In this document: in pieces, positions 14,679 through 22,863 of the stretch
Layout of the letters: the number at the start of each line of letters is the position of its first letter
Position numbering within the stretch: position 1 is the stretch's first letter
IMG/VR virus record: IMGVR_UViG_3300020185_000029
Span: 1 to 64,000 of that record
Length of the DNA: 64,000 nucleotides
Source of the DNA: a virus
Strand: one strand, 5' to 3'
The notes under the pieces: model-generated
The model's input: the letters and a program-made list of their open reading frames with translations, nothing else
Told to the model about the DNA's origin: nothing
The model's database searches: none
Made by a program: the position numbers and the translations under genes

Positions 14679-15430
14679 AAATAGGTTTTATGCTTTGTGC
14701 TTTCAATCAAGAAGAGTTTCTTGATGGCTGCTTACAGGACCTTGTTCCTTTTTGTAAGGAGTATGGTCATATTATTAGTGCTGTTTCAGTACCTTTTCTC
14801 GAATATAAAGATAAAGGTATAAAGTACGATGGCACTACTAGTATTTTAAAAGGTAAGTTAAAAAATGGTGATATTGATTATTTGATTAGTGATCCCAAAT
14901 ACATAACAGATGCTGAAGCGAGAAACTTCGCCCTGAAGCCTCTTCTCGAAAATGATTGCGACTTAATATTCTTGATTGATTCTGATGAAAAATTCAGCAA
15001 ATTGGATTTAGAAAACATTATTAATTATGTAGAGAATTCTGAATTTATTGATTGGTGGGCTATAAGCTACAAAAATTACGTTGGTAATGGTTACTTGATA
15101 GAGCCTTTTACTCCACCAAGAATATTCAAAGTAAACGCAAGGGGTTTAAAAGCCTCTCATTTTTATTTTGATAACGACTTACTTTACATCTCTAAAGATG
15201 GAAGTGAGTTGAATTACAAATCCCTGTCCAATAAAGTTATTCCACAGTCCATCGCATGGGTTCCACATTTTACTTGGACTAATACAGAAAGAAATAAGCT
15301 CAAAATAGAATATCAAAACATTCATAATCATGGCTGCTCATACAAATGGGAAGATGGAGAGGTTAAGTTGAATGATGATTTTTATCATCGAAACAATCTT
15401 ATCAAACCAAATATAATCTATGAAGATTAG
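14675..15430 (+). CDS. Family 2-like glycosyltransferase (251 aa)
   Basis: Start at ATG 14675 (MKIGFMLCAFNQEEFLDGCL), within an ATGA overlap. It carries the GT2-type ARN motif (ITDAEARNFALKPLLENDCD, about residues 84-103) followed by a DxD site in IFLIDSDEKF, and the acceptor region WWAISYKNYVGNGYLIEPFT then PRIFKVNARGLKASHFYF. It closely follows the layout of the other island enzymes. Its last nine codons lie inside the first copy of a 174-bp direct repeat. Substrates unknown. Confidence 0.75.
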   Translation: MKIGFMLCAFNQEEFLDGCLQDLVPFCKEYGHIISAVSVPFLEYKDKGIKYDGTTSILKGKLKNGDIDYLISDPKYITDAEARNFALKPLLENDCDLIFLIDSDEKFSKLDLENIINYVENSEFIDWWAISYKNYVGNGYLIEPFTPPRIFKVNARGLKASHFYFDNDLLYISKDGSELNYKSLSNKVIPQSIAWVPHFTWTNTERNKLKIEYQNIHNHGCSYKWEDGEVKLNDDFYHRNNLIKPNIIYED

Positions 15431-15577
15431 ATATTTAAAATTTAAGTTAAAATTGTATTTGACAACTCCAATATTTTCATCATACATAAGGGCTGCAACA
15501 ATTGCAGCAGTTGGATAAAATATCCAAAATAAAAAACACCACCAAATAAAAATGAAAGAAAAAAAAGAAATGCAAGT
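15404..15577 (+). repeat. Direct repeat, copy 1 (174 bp)
   Basis: Bases 15404-15577 match 16276-16449 with four mismatches and no gap (offset 872). The unit covers the last nine codons of a glycosyltransferase, a promoter-like TTGACA, two hairpins (GCTGCAA/TTGCAGC at 15492-15508; TTGGATA/TATCCAA at 15511-15527) and the first nine codons of the downstream gene (MKEKKEMQV). Confidence 0.9.
15459..15486 (+). promoter_or_regulatory. Putative promoter within repeat copy 1
   Basis: TTGACA (15459-15464) is followed after 16-18 bases by a -10-like CATACA or TACATA (15481-15488). Two hairpins and an A-rich, ribosome-site-free leader separate it from ATG 15552. The duplicated copy has TTGACA at 16331-16336. 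Confidence 0.45.
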
Positions 15578-16271
15578 TAACGTTGATGGAGAAGTTATGG
15601 ATGAATTAAAAAAAAATAGAGAGAGCTTATTAAAAAGTATGCATAGTAGTTTTTTTGGTTGTTTTACGCAACAAAGGCATGAAGCTTTTGCGGCAATTAA
15701 TGATCTTTTAAATTATTATAATTTTACAAATATTATTGAAATCGGAACCCATGACTGTGGATTATCTATACCTCTTGCTCTTTATTGCTTGAATTCAAAA
15801 ATTCCAGTTGAAGCAGAAAATCCCTCAGAGCCATCTACCCATAAAGCCAGAACTCATCATAAACAACCAAAACAATTTTACACTATGGATATAACTGTAA
15901 GAGATATTCATTCTATAAAATTAATTATTGGGATGGGAGCAAAGTTTTTTAAAGAAGATTGCTTTTTAAAAGAAGCTGAAATTGGAAATTTAATCCAACA
16001 AAATGGACGAAGTCTGTTATTATGTGACGGAGGGGACAAACCAAAGGAAGTAAATACTTTTGCCAAATATCTTAAAAAGGGCGACATTATCATGGGTCAC
16101 GATTATTTTCATAGTGAAGAGGAGGAAGAAAAATATCTTAATAAAATTTGGTATGGCAAGGAATTATGTTATAAAGATGTAGAAAAAACTTTGGAGAAAG
16201 AAAATATTTCTGTAATTTACAGAGAAACTTTTGATCCAGTAGTTTGGATGTGCGCTATAAAAAACGAATAA
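15552..16271 (+). CDS. Methyltransferase-like protein with CmcI-type motifs (239 aa)
   Basis: Residues 60-75 carry the SAM-binding motif I (TNIIEIGTHDCGLSIPLALY), and SLLLCDGGDKPKEVNTFAKY then KKGDIIMGHDYFHSEEEEEK (about residues 154-198) follows the pattern of CmcI/cephalosporin hydroxylase-like class I methyltransferases. A probable sugar or small-molecule methyltransferase. It is flanked by the 174-bp direct repeats, so it appears to be an inserted cassette; its first nine residues (MKEKKEMQV) are shared with the next small gene. A composition rich in Lys/Glu matches neighbouring genes, so no sign of foreign origin is visible. Confidence 0.65.
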   Translation: MKEKKEMQVNVDGEVMDELKKNRESLLKSMHSSFFGCFTQQRHEAFAAINDLLNYYNFTNIIEIGTHDCGLSIPLALYCLNSKIPVEAENPSEPSTHKARTHHKQPKQFYTMDITVRDIHSIKLIIGMGAKFFKEDCFLKEAEIGNLIQQNGRSLLLCDGGDKPKEVNTFAKYLKKGDIIMGHDYFHSEEEEEKYLNKIWYGKELCYKDVEKTLEKENISVIYRETFDPVVWMCAIKNE

Positions 16272-16275
16272 AATA

Positions 16276-16449
16276 AAACCAAATATAATCTATGAAGATT
16301 AGATATTTAAAATTTAAGTTAAAATTATCTTTGACAACTCCAATATTTTCATCATACATAAGGGCTGCAACAATTGCAGCAGTTGGATAAAATATCCAAA
16401 ATAAAAAACAACACCAAATAAAAATGAAAGAAAAGAAAGAAATGCAAGT
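16276..16449 (+). repeat. Direct repeat, copy 2 (174 bp)
   Basis: Copy of 15404-15577 (four mismatches). It begins with a non-coding relic of the glycosyltransferase 3' end, shows TTGACA at 16331-16336 and both hairpins, and ends in the start of the 57-aa gene. Confidence 0.9.
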
Positions 16450-16597
16450 AGAGGTCGATGGGAAATTTGAGACCAGGGAAGTGGACTTTATTGTCCATAG
16501 AGATGGTTCCCCTTTTAGATATCCAAAGATTAATGACTTCGAACATATTTACGAAAATGAAAAAAGAATATTTGTTTTTACTAGTACGGTAAAGTAG
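16424..16597 (+). CDS. Small hypothetical protein sharing its first nine residues with the upstream methyltransferase (57 aa)
   Basis: ATG at 16424 to TAG at 16595-16597. It begins MKEKKEMQVEVDGKFETREV, has a beta-rich middle (VDFIVHRDGSPFRYPKIND) and ends IFVFTSTVK. The leader and first codons lie in copy 2 of the direct repeat. It may be the ancestral gene in front of which the methyltransferase cassette was placed, or a remnant. Function unknown. Confidence 0.5.
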   Translation: MKEKKEMQVEVDGKFETREVDFIVHRDGSPFRYPKINDFEHIYENEKRIFVFTSTVK

Positions 16598-16677
16598 ATT
16601 CCGTTACACAATTTAGAGCTATAATTTTATTTCTTTTAAACTTCTTGCAAAAGTTTTTTGAAAGATGTAATTACCTA

Positions 16678-16690
16678 TTGCCCTAACATA
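16678..16690 (+). promoter_or_regulatory. TTGCCCTAACATA element upstream of nrdB
   Basis: This 13-mer is identical to 28981-28993 upstream of the SSB gene, where it ends in the putative -10 box (TAACAT) of a TTGACA promoter. Here the best upstream -35 candidates (TTGAAA 16658-16663) are badly spaced. A 17-base A-rich leader without ribosome site leads to ATG 16708. The rest of the 16598-16707 gap is AT-rich with no other clear signal. Confidence 0.45.
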
Positions 16691-16707
16691 CAAAACAAAA
16701 AAAACAA

Positions 16708-17676
16708 ATGATATTCGAAGAACAAATCGCAAGAAAACCAGATCACTATCCTTGGACAGAGGAATTCATGAGAGCAATGTGGGAAGGACATTGGACAGAT
16801 AAAGAATTTAGCTTTACGTCCGATGTTCAAGACTACAAAATTAACATGACTGACCAAGAAAGGGAGATTATTATTAGAGCCTTATCGGCCATCGGGCAGA
16901 TAGAGATAGCTGTTAAGACGTTCTGGGCTAAGATTGGAGACAATCTTCCTCATCCATCTATTAGAGATATGGGTTACGTCATGGGCAATATCGAAGTAAT
17001 TCACAACAACGCATATGAGCGCCTGATTGAAGTGCTTGGTTTGGATGACGTATTCGAGCAAAATCTTAAACTGGATTGGATCGATGGTCGAGTTAAGTAC
17101 CTAAAGAAGTATACTCATAGATATTATAAAGACTCTAAAAAACAGTTCGTTTATGCTTTGATACTATTTACTCTTTTTGTAGAAAATGTGAGCCTATTCT
17201 CTCAATTTTATATCATAAACTGGTTTGGCAAAAAGAACTTGTTGAAGGATACTAATCAGCAAACAGCATATACTGCTAGAGAAGAAGATATCCACGCAAA
17301 GATAGGTATCAAGCTAGTCAACGTTATTCGTAAAGAGCATCCAGAACTTTTTGATAAAGATCTAGAAGACAAAATCCTACATGAAGCAGAAGAGGCTTTT
17401 AAGGCAGAGTCTCAAATTATTGAATGGATGATCAATGGGATTAAAGAAGAGGGGCTGTCTTCAGATCTGCTCAAAGAGTTCGTAAAAAGTAGGTTAAATG
17501 ATTCTCTTGAACAAATTGGCTACAAAAAGATTTTTGAAGTTGACAGTGAACAATTGGAGAGTACGCTTTGGTTTGATGAAGAGGTATTAGGTAATTCAGC
17601 TACGGATTTCTTTAACTCTCGTCCAGTGGAATACAGCAAAGGAAACAAGTCTTTTGATGAAGACGATTTATTTTAA
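16708..17676 (+). CDS. nrdB: Ribonucleotide reductase class I small subunit (322 aa)
   Basis: Makes and holds the radical used by NrdA to reduce ribonucleotides for phage DNA synthesis. The ligand set can be read as E66 (in QIEIAVKTFW), E96 and H99 with the radical-type Tyr at 103 (GNIEVIHNNAY), E159 (LFVENVSLF) and E193 with H196 (EEDIHAK). The first ligand is Glu where E. coli has Asp84, as in some other NrdB groups. The acidic C-terminal tail FDEDDLF would dock to the large subunit. Length is close to usual. It precedes nrdA by five bases, the reverse of the common order. Confidence 0.95.
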   Translation: MIFEEQIARKPDHYPWTEEFMRAMWEGHWTDKEFSFTSDVQDYKINMTDQEREIIIRALSAIGQIEIAVKTFWAKIGDNLPHPSIRDMGYVMGNIEVIHNNAYERLIEVLGLDDVFEQNLKLDWIDGRVKYLKKYTHRYYKDSKKQFVYALILFTLFVENVSLFSQFYIINWFGKKNLLKDTNQQTAYTAREEDIHAKIGIKLVNVIRKEHPELFDKDLEDKILHEAEEAFKAESQIIEWMINGIKEEGLSSDLLKEFVKSRLNDSLEQIGYKKIFEVDSEQLESTLWFDEEVLGNSATDFFNSRPVEYSKGNKSFDEDDLF

Positions 17677-17681
17677 AATTA

Positions 17682-19328
17682 ATGGAAAAATATTATTGGT
17701 TAAACGAAGACTCTAGAACATTTCTTTCTAGAGGTTATTTAAAAAAGGGTCAAAGCCCAGAAGGTAGAATTTCTGAGATTGCCGAAAATGCTGAGAAGAT
17801 TCTTGGTGTAGATGGGTTTGCAGAAAAATTCTTAGACTATATGTCTAAAGGTTTTTACTCTCTATCTACCCCTGTATGGGTCAACTTTGGTAACAAGAGA
17901 GGTCTTCCAGTGTCATGCTTTAATTCTCACGTATCGGATACTATGGAGTCGATCTTAGATAAAGCTTCCGAGGTGGGCATTATGTCTAAAATGGGAGGTG
18001 GTACTTCTGGATTTTTCGGAGAGCTTAGGGCTAGAGGTAAAAATATTTCTGTTGGTGGCGAGTCGTCGGGACCAATCCATTTCATGGAAATTTTTGACAA
18101 AATCGCTGAAGTCGTTAGTCAAGGTTCTGCAAGGCGAGGATCTTTTGCTGCTTACCTTCCCGTTGAGCATCCTGACATTGAAGAGTTTTTGCAGATTAGA
18201 GAGGATGGGCATCCTATTCAAAAAATGAGTATTGGGGTTACGATCACCGATGACTGGATGGAGTCAATGACCGCAGGGGATAAAGATAAAAGAAAGGTTT
18301 GGGGTAAGATTATAAAGAAGCGTTTTGAGAGCGGTTACCCTTATATCTTTTTCTCTGACACGGTCAACAACAACTCGCCTAAGATATATCAAGATCTTGA
18401 CAGAAAGATAAACAGTTCTAACCTTTGTTCTGAAATTTGCCTTAGCTCTAATGAAAACGAGTCTTTTGTCTGTGTATTATCTTCTTTAAATTTACTACAC
18501 TGGGACAAAATTAAAGAAACTGATGCAGTAGAAACTCTAACATATTTTCTTGATGCAGTTAATCAGGAGTTTGTTGATAAGACTGAGAATATCAAGCACA
18601 TGGAATCTTCGCACAAGTTCGCTAAATCTCAAAGAGCTTTGGGTATGGGAGCTTTGGGCTGGCATTCTCTACTTCAATCTAAAGGCATTTCCTTTGAAGG
18701 TCTAGAGGCAAATATACTTAACAGTTCAATTTGGAGTGAAATAGAAAGTAGATCACTAAAAGCATCAAAAGAGATGGCTGATAAGTTTGGTGAACCAGAA
18801 ATGCTAAAGGGTAAAGGAATAAGAAATGTTACTAGACTAGCAATAGCCCCAACAACATCATCCTCTTTCATTCTGGGTCAAGTATCTCCGTCTATTGAGC
18901 CGTTGAATAGTAATTACTTTGTAAAAAAACTGGCTAAAGGAAATTTTACTTATAAAAACCCTTTCTTGAAGTCACTTTTAGAATCTAAAGGTGAGAATAG
19001 TCCAGAATCTTGGAGATCAATCTTACTGCATGGTGGATCAGTGCAACACCTAGACTTCTTAAGTCAAGAGGAGAAGAATGTATTTAAAACATTTGGGGAG
19101 ATATCTCAAAAAGACATTGTTATTCAAGCATCTTCTAGGCAAAAGTTTATAGACCAATCCCAGTCCCTCAATTTAATGATTGGACCAGAGGTAAAACCCA
19201 AAGATGTTAGCGACTTGTTGATTTTTGGCTGGAAGTCTGGAATTAAAACGTTCTATTATCAAAGAAGTGCTAATCCCTCTCAAGAATTAAGTCGGAAGAT
19301 TAATAACTGTACTTCCTGTGAAGGATGA
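17682..19328 (+). CDS. nrdA: Ribonucleotide reductase class I large subunit, compact (548 aa)
   Basis: Catalytic subunit reducing ribonucleoside diphosphates. Seen: the first redox Cys at C79 (LPVSCF), N247/C249/E251 in SSNLCSEICL, the second redox Cys at C264 (SFVCVLSSLNL), the radical-path tyrosines Y525-Y526 (TFYYQRS), and the C-terminal CTSC pair (C543, C546). All active-site residues are present, so it should be functional. At 548 residues it is about 200 shorter than the E. coli type because the N-terminal ATP-cone regulatory domain is missing; loss of dATP overall inhibition is the expected effect (inference). No glutaredoxin gene is seen nearby. Confidence 0.95.
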   Translation: MEKYYWLNEDSRTFLSRGYLKKGQSPEGRISEIAENAEKILGVDGFAEKFLDYMSKGFYSLSTPVWVNFGNKRGLPVSCFNSHVSDTMESILDKASEVGIMSKMGGGTSGFFGELRARGKNISVGGESSGPIHFMEIFDKIAEVVSQGSARRGSFAAYLPVEHPDIEEFLQIREDGHPIQKMSIGVTITDDWMESMTAGDKDKRKVWGKIIKKRFESGYPYIFFSDTVNNNSPKIYQDLDRKINSSNLCSEICLSSNENESFVCVLSSLNLLHWDKIKETDAVETLTYFLDAVNQEFVDKTENIKHMESSHKFAKSQRALGMGALGWHSLLQSKGISFEGLEANILNSSIWSEIESRSLKASKEMADKFGEPEMLKGKGIRNVTRLAIAPTTSSSFILGQVSPSIEPLNSNYFVKKLAKGNFTYKNPFLKSLLESKGENSPESWRSILLHGGSVQHLDFLSQEEKNVFKTFGEISQKDIVIQASSRQKFIDQSQSLNLMIGPEVKPKDVSDLLIFGWKSGIKTFYYQRSANPSQELSRKINNCTSCEG

Positions 19329-19647
19329 TATACTAAATAAGGAGGAGATGGATCTACTCAAGGAAGATTCCCTACCTTCCATAAATCGGTGTCTCGATGT
19401 TATAATTAAATCGCGAGACATCGTTATGGATACGCATAAGTGGAGCGTAGATCGCAGAACGGACGATAGAGTTCTGGATTTATACTCCGCTCTATGTATT
19501 TCCTACAAAGGTATGGTTAAATATAAGAATAAGTTTGCTAGAAGTCAAAAACTTGAATCCATGATAAACAATAAGGAGGATTTTACATCCTCTTACTTAG
19601 TATGCACAAGAATTATAGAAAGAATGCTAAAAGAATACAAAGAATAG
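19318..19647 (+). CDS. Hypothetical helical protein (109 aa, or 99 aa from an internal ATG)
   Basis: Reads from GTG 19318, overlapping the nrdA stop, or from ATG 19348 (MDLLKEDSLPSINRCLDVII). An AGGAGG at 19340-19345 is only two bases from that ATG, too close for normal use, so the start is uncertain. The protein is charged, helical, with no domain recognised (ends RTDDRVLDLYSALCISYKGM then RIIERMLKEYKE). Its position suggests a role linked to nucleotide metabolism, but nothing in the sequence shows it. Confidence 0.6.
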   Translation: MKDDILNKEEMDLLKEDSLPSINRCLDVIIKSRDIVMDTHKWSVDRRTDDRVLDLYSALCISYKGMVKYKNKFARSQKLESMINNKEDFTSSYLVCTRIIERMLKEYKE

Positions 19648-19683
19648 TTGCTCAATTGCTCTAATCTCAATATCATCTTCCGT

Positions 19684-20712
19684 ATGAAGAAAGTAATTAT
19701 TACTGGTGTTACGGGGCAAGTTGGATCTTATATGGTAGATTTTCTGTTGAAAAATACAGACTACAAGATTTTTGGAGCAATCAGAAGATTGAGCGTACCA
19801 AATCATCGGAATATTAGCCATATCGACAACCCGCGCTTTGAATTGATCGAAATGGATCTGACGGATGAACCAAGCATCTCATCATGTATCCATGAAATTA
19901 ACCCAGATTATTTTATTAATTTTGCTGCGAACTCTTTCGTAGGAAATAGCTGGAAAATGCCAATAAATCATTTTGATGTTAATGCCGTAGGTGTTATGCG
20001 TCAACTTGAGGCGATAAGAAAGTTTTGCCCTAACTGTAGATATTATAATGCTGGATCTTCGGAAGAATTTGGCGATGTTGCGTATAGCCCACAAGACCTC
20101 AAGCATCCATCCAGACCAAGAAGTCCGTATGGTGCGGCTAAAGTTGCAGCTAGACAAATAGTAAAGGTATGGAGAGACTCATACGACCTGTATGCGGTTC
20201 AGGGCTATTTGTTTAATCATGAGTCGGAGCGCCGTGGCGAAGAGTTCGTAACAAGAAAGATTACTAAGGCTGTAGCTAGAATCAAGAAGTCTATTGAAAG
20301 TGAAGAAGATTTTAAGCCGCTAGAGCTTGGGAACATGAACGCCAAGAGAGACTGGAGTCATGCAGAGGATTTCGTTGAAGCAGTTTGGCTAATGATGAAT
20401 CAGGAAAATCCCAAAGACTATCTTCTTGCTTCTGGCGAAACTCACACAGTAAGAGAGTTTGTTGATTTGGCATTTAAAAATGCTGATATTAATAACAGCT
20501 ATTTTGAATGGGTTGGCTCAGAAGAGAGCGAAATTTTATATTGTAATGGTAAAGCTGTTGTTAGGGTTAATCCTGAGTTTTATCGGCCAGCAGAGGTTGA
20601 CTTATTGCTAGGTGATCCATCAGAAGCTGTAAATGAATTGGGTTGGATCAAGAGAGTAGATTTTGAGACTTTAGTCAAAAGAATGGTTAATAATGATTTA
20701 ATCATTGACTAA
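19684..20712 (+). CDS. gmd: GDP-mannose 4,6-dehydratase-like SDR enzyme (342 aa)
   Basis: Start at ATG 19684 (MKKVIITGVTGQVGSYMVDF). NAD(P)-binding GxxGxxG lies at residues 8-14. The catalytic region reads YYNAGSSEEFGD, then SPYGAAK (Tyr/Lys about residues 150/154), and the family signature LFNHESERRGEEFVTRKIT follows. This matches GDP-mannose dehydratase, which makes GDP-4-keto-6-deoxymannose, a precursor of GDP-fucose, GDP-rhamnose or GDP-perosamine. No second-step enzyme is seen in the window; the host may supply it. It would feed the glycosyltransferases of the island. Confidence 0.85.
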   Translation: MKKVIITGVTGQVGSYMVDFLLKNTDYKIFGAIRRLSVPNHRNISHIDNPRFELIEMDLTDEPSISSCIHEINPDYFINFAANSFVGNSWKMPINHFDVNAVGVMRQLEAIRKFCPNCRYYNAGSSEEFGDVAYSPQDLKHPSRPRSPYGAAKVAARQIVKVWRDSYDLYAVQGYLFNHESERRGEEFVTRKITKAVARIKKSIESEEDFKPLELGNMNAKRDWSHAEDFVEAVWLMMNQENPKDYLLASGETHTVREFVDLAFKNADINNSYFEWVGSEESEILYCNGKAVVRVNPEFYRPAEVDLLLGDPSEAVNELGWIKRVDFETLVKRMVNNDLIID

Positions 20713-20740
20713 TACTCTACTATTAGCATAGTCATAATTT

Positions 20741-21346
20741 ATGATTAAAAGAATTAGGGGAATATACAAAGGAAACATATGCAAAAAGGGAGAATATGGA
20801 ATAGCGCCAAAAATGCTTTTTATAGATCTTTATGCAGACGACCAGTTCCTATGTAGCTCTTACGACTTTTCTTTATTAAAATCTTTTAAAAATTTAAACA
20901 TTAAGCCAAGCAATCTTATTGAGTTTGATGCTACTGTAGAAACGGAAGACGGATTAAAGATAAAGAGACCCAAAAATGTAAAAAAGATTGACCTGTCCTT
21001 CTTGAAAGATTCTTTTGAATACTGTTCAAGTAAATTTATCAAGAAAAAGAAGGCCTTGTCTCGTGAAGAAATGAAGTCAGAGAAAATTGCATTCATAAGG
21101 ATGTATAATAACTATGGAGATGATTTTAACTTTTGGAAATTTCTAACACTTGGCTTCGAGTTGAATTCACTGCACTGGTTTTTAACTGACAAGGGGGAGA
21201 AATTTGTTAGAGAAAACCTAAAAAAGTATTATTATAATAATGTTGACATTCCAGAAATAAAGCCTAACTATATTCTTGAAGATGAGTTCGTCGCAGAAAA
21301 GATTGAACTAAAAAAACCTAAAACAATTATGAATTTTTTAAAATAA
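20741..21346 (+). CDS. Hypothetical protein (201 aa)
   Basis: Lysine-rich protein with no recognised domain. It has a beta-rich first third (GNICKKGEYGIAPKMLFIDL), a lysine-dense middle (FIKKKKALSREEMKSEKIAF) and an aromatic-rich C-terminal third (GDDFNFWKFLTLGFELNSLH). The stop overlaps the recA/uvsX-like start as TAATG, so it is co-translated with a recombination gene and may work in recombination or replication (inference). Confidence 0.65.
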   Translation: MIKRIRGIYKGNICKKGEYGIAPKMLFIDLYADDQFLCSSYDFSLLKSFKNLNIKPSNLIEFDATVETEDGLKIKRPKNVKKIDLSFLKDSFEYCSSKFIKKKKALSREEMKSEKIAFIRMYNNYGDDFNFWKFLTLGFELNSLHWFLTDKGEKFVRENLKKYYYNNVDIPEIKPNYILEDEFVAEKIELKKPKTIMNFLK

Positions 21347-22449
21347 TGGCCAAGCAAAAAATAAAAGAGGGTATGGACCCCACATCTCAGTTAACTTCGT
21401 TCTTAAAGCAGAACAAGGATGATCACTTTAATTTCGAAGAGTCTGTTGACTTTAGCGTTACCCAAGGAAGTCTACTACTTGACTTACATGTTGGGAAGAT
21501 TACCCCAGGAATCATTCGTCATACTGGAGTTAGTAGGGGTGGAAAAACTTCTCAAATGCTGGAAGATGTTAAGAACTTTCTACAGGGAGTAGAAAACGCA
21601 AGATGTATTTGGGTGTTGGCTGAAGGTAGGCTAGGCAAAGAAACTAAGAAGCGTTCTGGTTTAAAGTTTACTCATGATCCAGAGACATGGGAAGATGGGA
21701 GTGTTTTTGTTTTCGAGTGCCAAGTATACGAAGCTGTATTTGATCTAGTGAGAAGCTTAATTCGTAACAACCCAGAAAATAAGAGATACTTTTTTGTCAT
21801 TGATTCTACGAATGGCCTTAAGCGTAGGGAAGATCTAGAGAAGGCCTCTGGAGCCGTTGAGAAGGTCGCAGGAGCCGCCCTGATAACTTCTGACTTCCTT
21901 AGTCGTGTATCACTCGCTATGTCCAAATTCGGCCATGTATGTGGCCTTATAGGTCAAGTTCGTTCAACTATTAGAATTAACCCGTATGAAAAGGGTTCTC
22001 CGCAACTTTCCAGCGCATCTGGTGGTGCAGCGCAAGATCACTATCCAACAATCTTCCTTGAGTTTCAGCCAAAGTATAAATCAGACTTGATTGGAGATCC
22101 AAACGATCCTTCTGGTCACTGGTGTAAAGTGAACGTTATTAAAACTGATAAAGAGAGGACCTTATCCGTTAAATATCCTATTAAATACAATTCTACTGGG
22201 ACATCTGGAAGTGTTTGGCTTGAGTATGAAATTGCCAGCCTTATGATGGAATGGGGATTTGTTAAGAAGGCTGGGGCTTGGCTATCTTTTAGCAGTGAAT
22301 TCCTTGAAGAGGCAAAATTAAATTCTCTAATCCCAGAAAACTCTGAAGATTTCAAGCTTCAAGGCGAACAGAAGCTTAGAGACTGGCTAGAAGAGAATGA
22401 GATTGCTAAAAAGTATTTATTTGAAAAATTTCAATCCCTGCTCTCTTGA
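21346..22449 (+). CDS. uvsX: RecA/UvsX-like recombinase (367 aa)
   Basis: A RecA-fold ATPase for strand exchange and recombination-dependent replication. Walker A reads HTGVSRGGKTSQMLEDVKNF (about residues 58-77), Walker B FFVIDSTNGL (about residues 148-157), and a loop IGQVRSTIRINPYEKGSPQL precedes a DNA-binding loop region SASGGAAQDHYP. The length and layout match UvsX/RecA of phages. The C-terminal domain is helical and charged. The next gene starts at TTG overlapping the stop, so recombinase and nuclease are coupled. Confidence 0.85.
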   Translation: MAKQKIKEGMDPTSQLTSFLKQNKDDHFNFEESVDFSVTQGSLLLDLHVGKITPGIIRHTGVSRGGKTSQMLEDVKNFLQGVENARCIWVLAEGRLGKETKKRSGLKFTHDPETWEDGSVFVFECQVYEAVFDLVRSLIRNNPENKRYFFVIDSTNGLKRREDLEKASGAVEKVAGAALITSDFLSRVSLAMSKFGHVCGLIGQVRSTIRINPYEKGSPQLSSASGGAAQDHYPTIFLEFQPKYKSDLIGDPNDPSGHWCKVNVIKTDKERTLSVKYPIKYNSTGTSGSVWLEYEIASLMMEWGFVKKAGAWLSFSSEFLEEAKLNSLIPENSEDFKLQGEQKLRDWLEENEIAKKYLFEKFQSLLS

Positions 22450-22862
22450 AGATAAAGAATATATTCGGCAAAGATGTAAACAAGTCTTTTGCAAAGAGTA
22501 AAATTGATTGGGATAGGTCCGTATCAAAATCTCAAAAACGAATAAAGGATATCGTTAAACCTCTTTGGTGCTTCCAAGATGTTCACGAAGAACTTTATAT
22601 ACCAAGTAGTAAGCTTAGGGTCGATCTAATTAACTTTACAACTTCAACAGTAATTGAAGTTTCCCCAAAACAGCATGATACATACAATGAGTTTTTCCAC
22701 AAAGATAGGCAAAAATTTTTACGATCCCTAGAAAGGGACTTTAAAAAGATTGAATGGTGCGAAATGAATGGTTTTCAATATATCGAAATCGATGAGAAAA
22801 CACTAAAACTAACAAATGAACAGATCTTTAATTTTATTAAGGATTCAATAGAAAGTGTATAA
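22446..22862 (+). CDS. Small predicted nuclease (138 aa)
   Basis: Starts at TTG in a TTGA overlap with the recombinase stop. The core LRVDLINFTTSTVIEVSPKQ (residues about 57-76) fits the PD-(D/E)XK pattern, with Asp in VDLI and Glu-x-x-x-Lys in EVSPK, followed by helices (FLRSLERDFKKIEWCEMNGF) and a strand YIEID. The fold type is inferred from the motif, and phage Holliday-junction or repair nucleases of this size are known. Being next to UvsX fits a recombination role. Confidence 0.55.
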   Translation: MKIKNIFGKDVNKSFAKSKIDWDRSVSKSQKRIKDIVKPLWCFQDVHEELYIPSSKLRVDLINFTTSTVIEVSPKQHDTYNEFFHKDRQKFLRSLERDFKKIEWCEMNGFQYIEIDEKTLKLTNEQIFNFIKDSIESV

Positions 22863-22863
22863 T

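Noticed and set aside
19340-19347. AGGAGG as the Shine-Dalgarno for the ATG at 19348
   Set aside because: It is only two bases from the ATG, too close for normal pairing, so the start remains uncertain.
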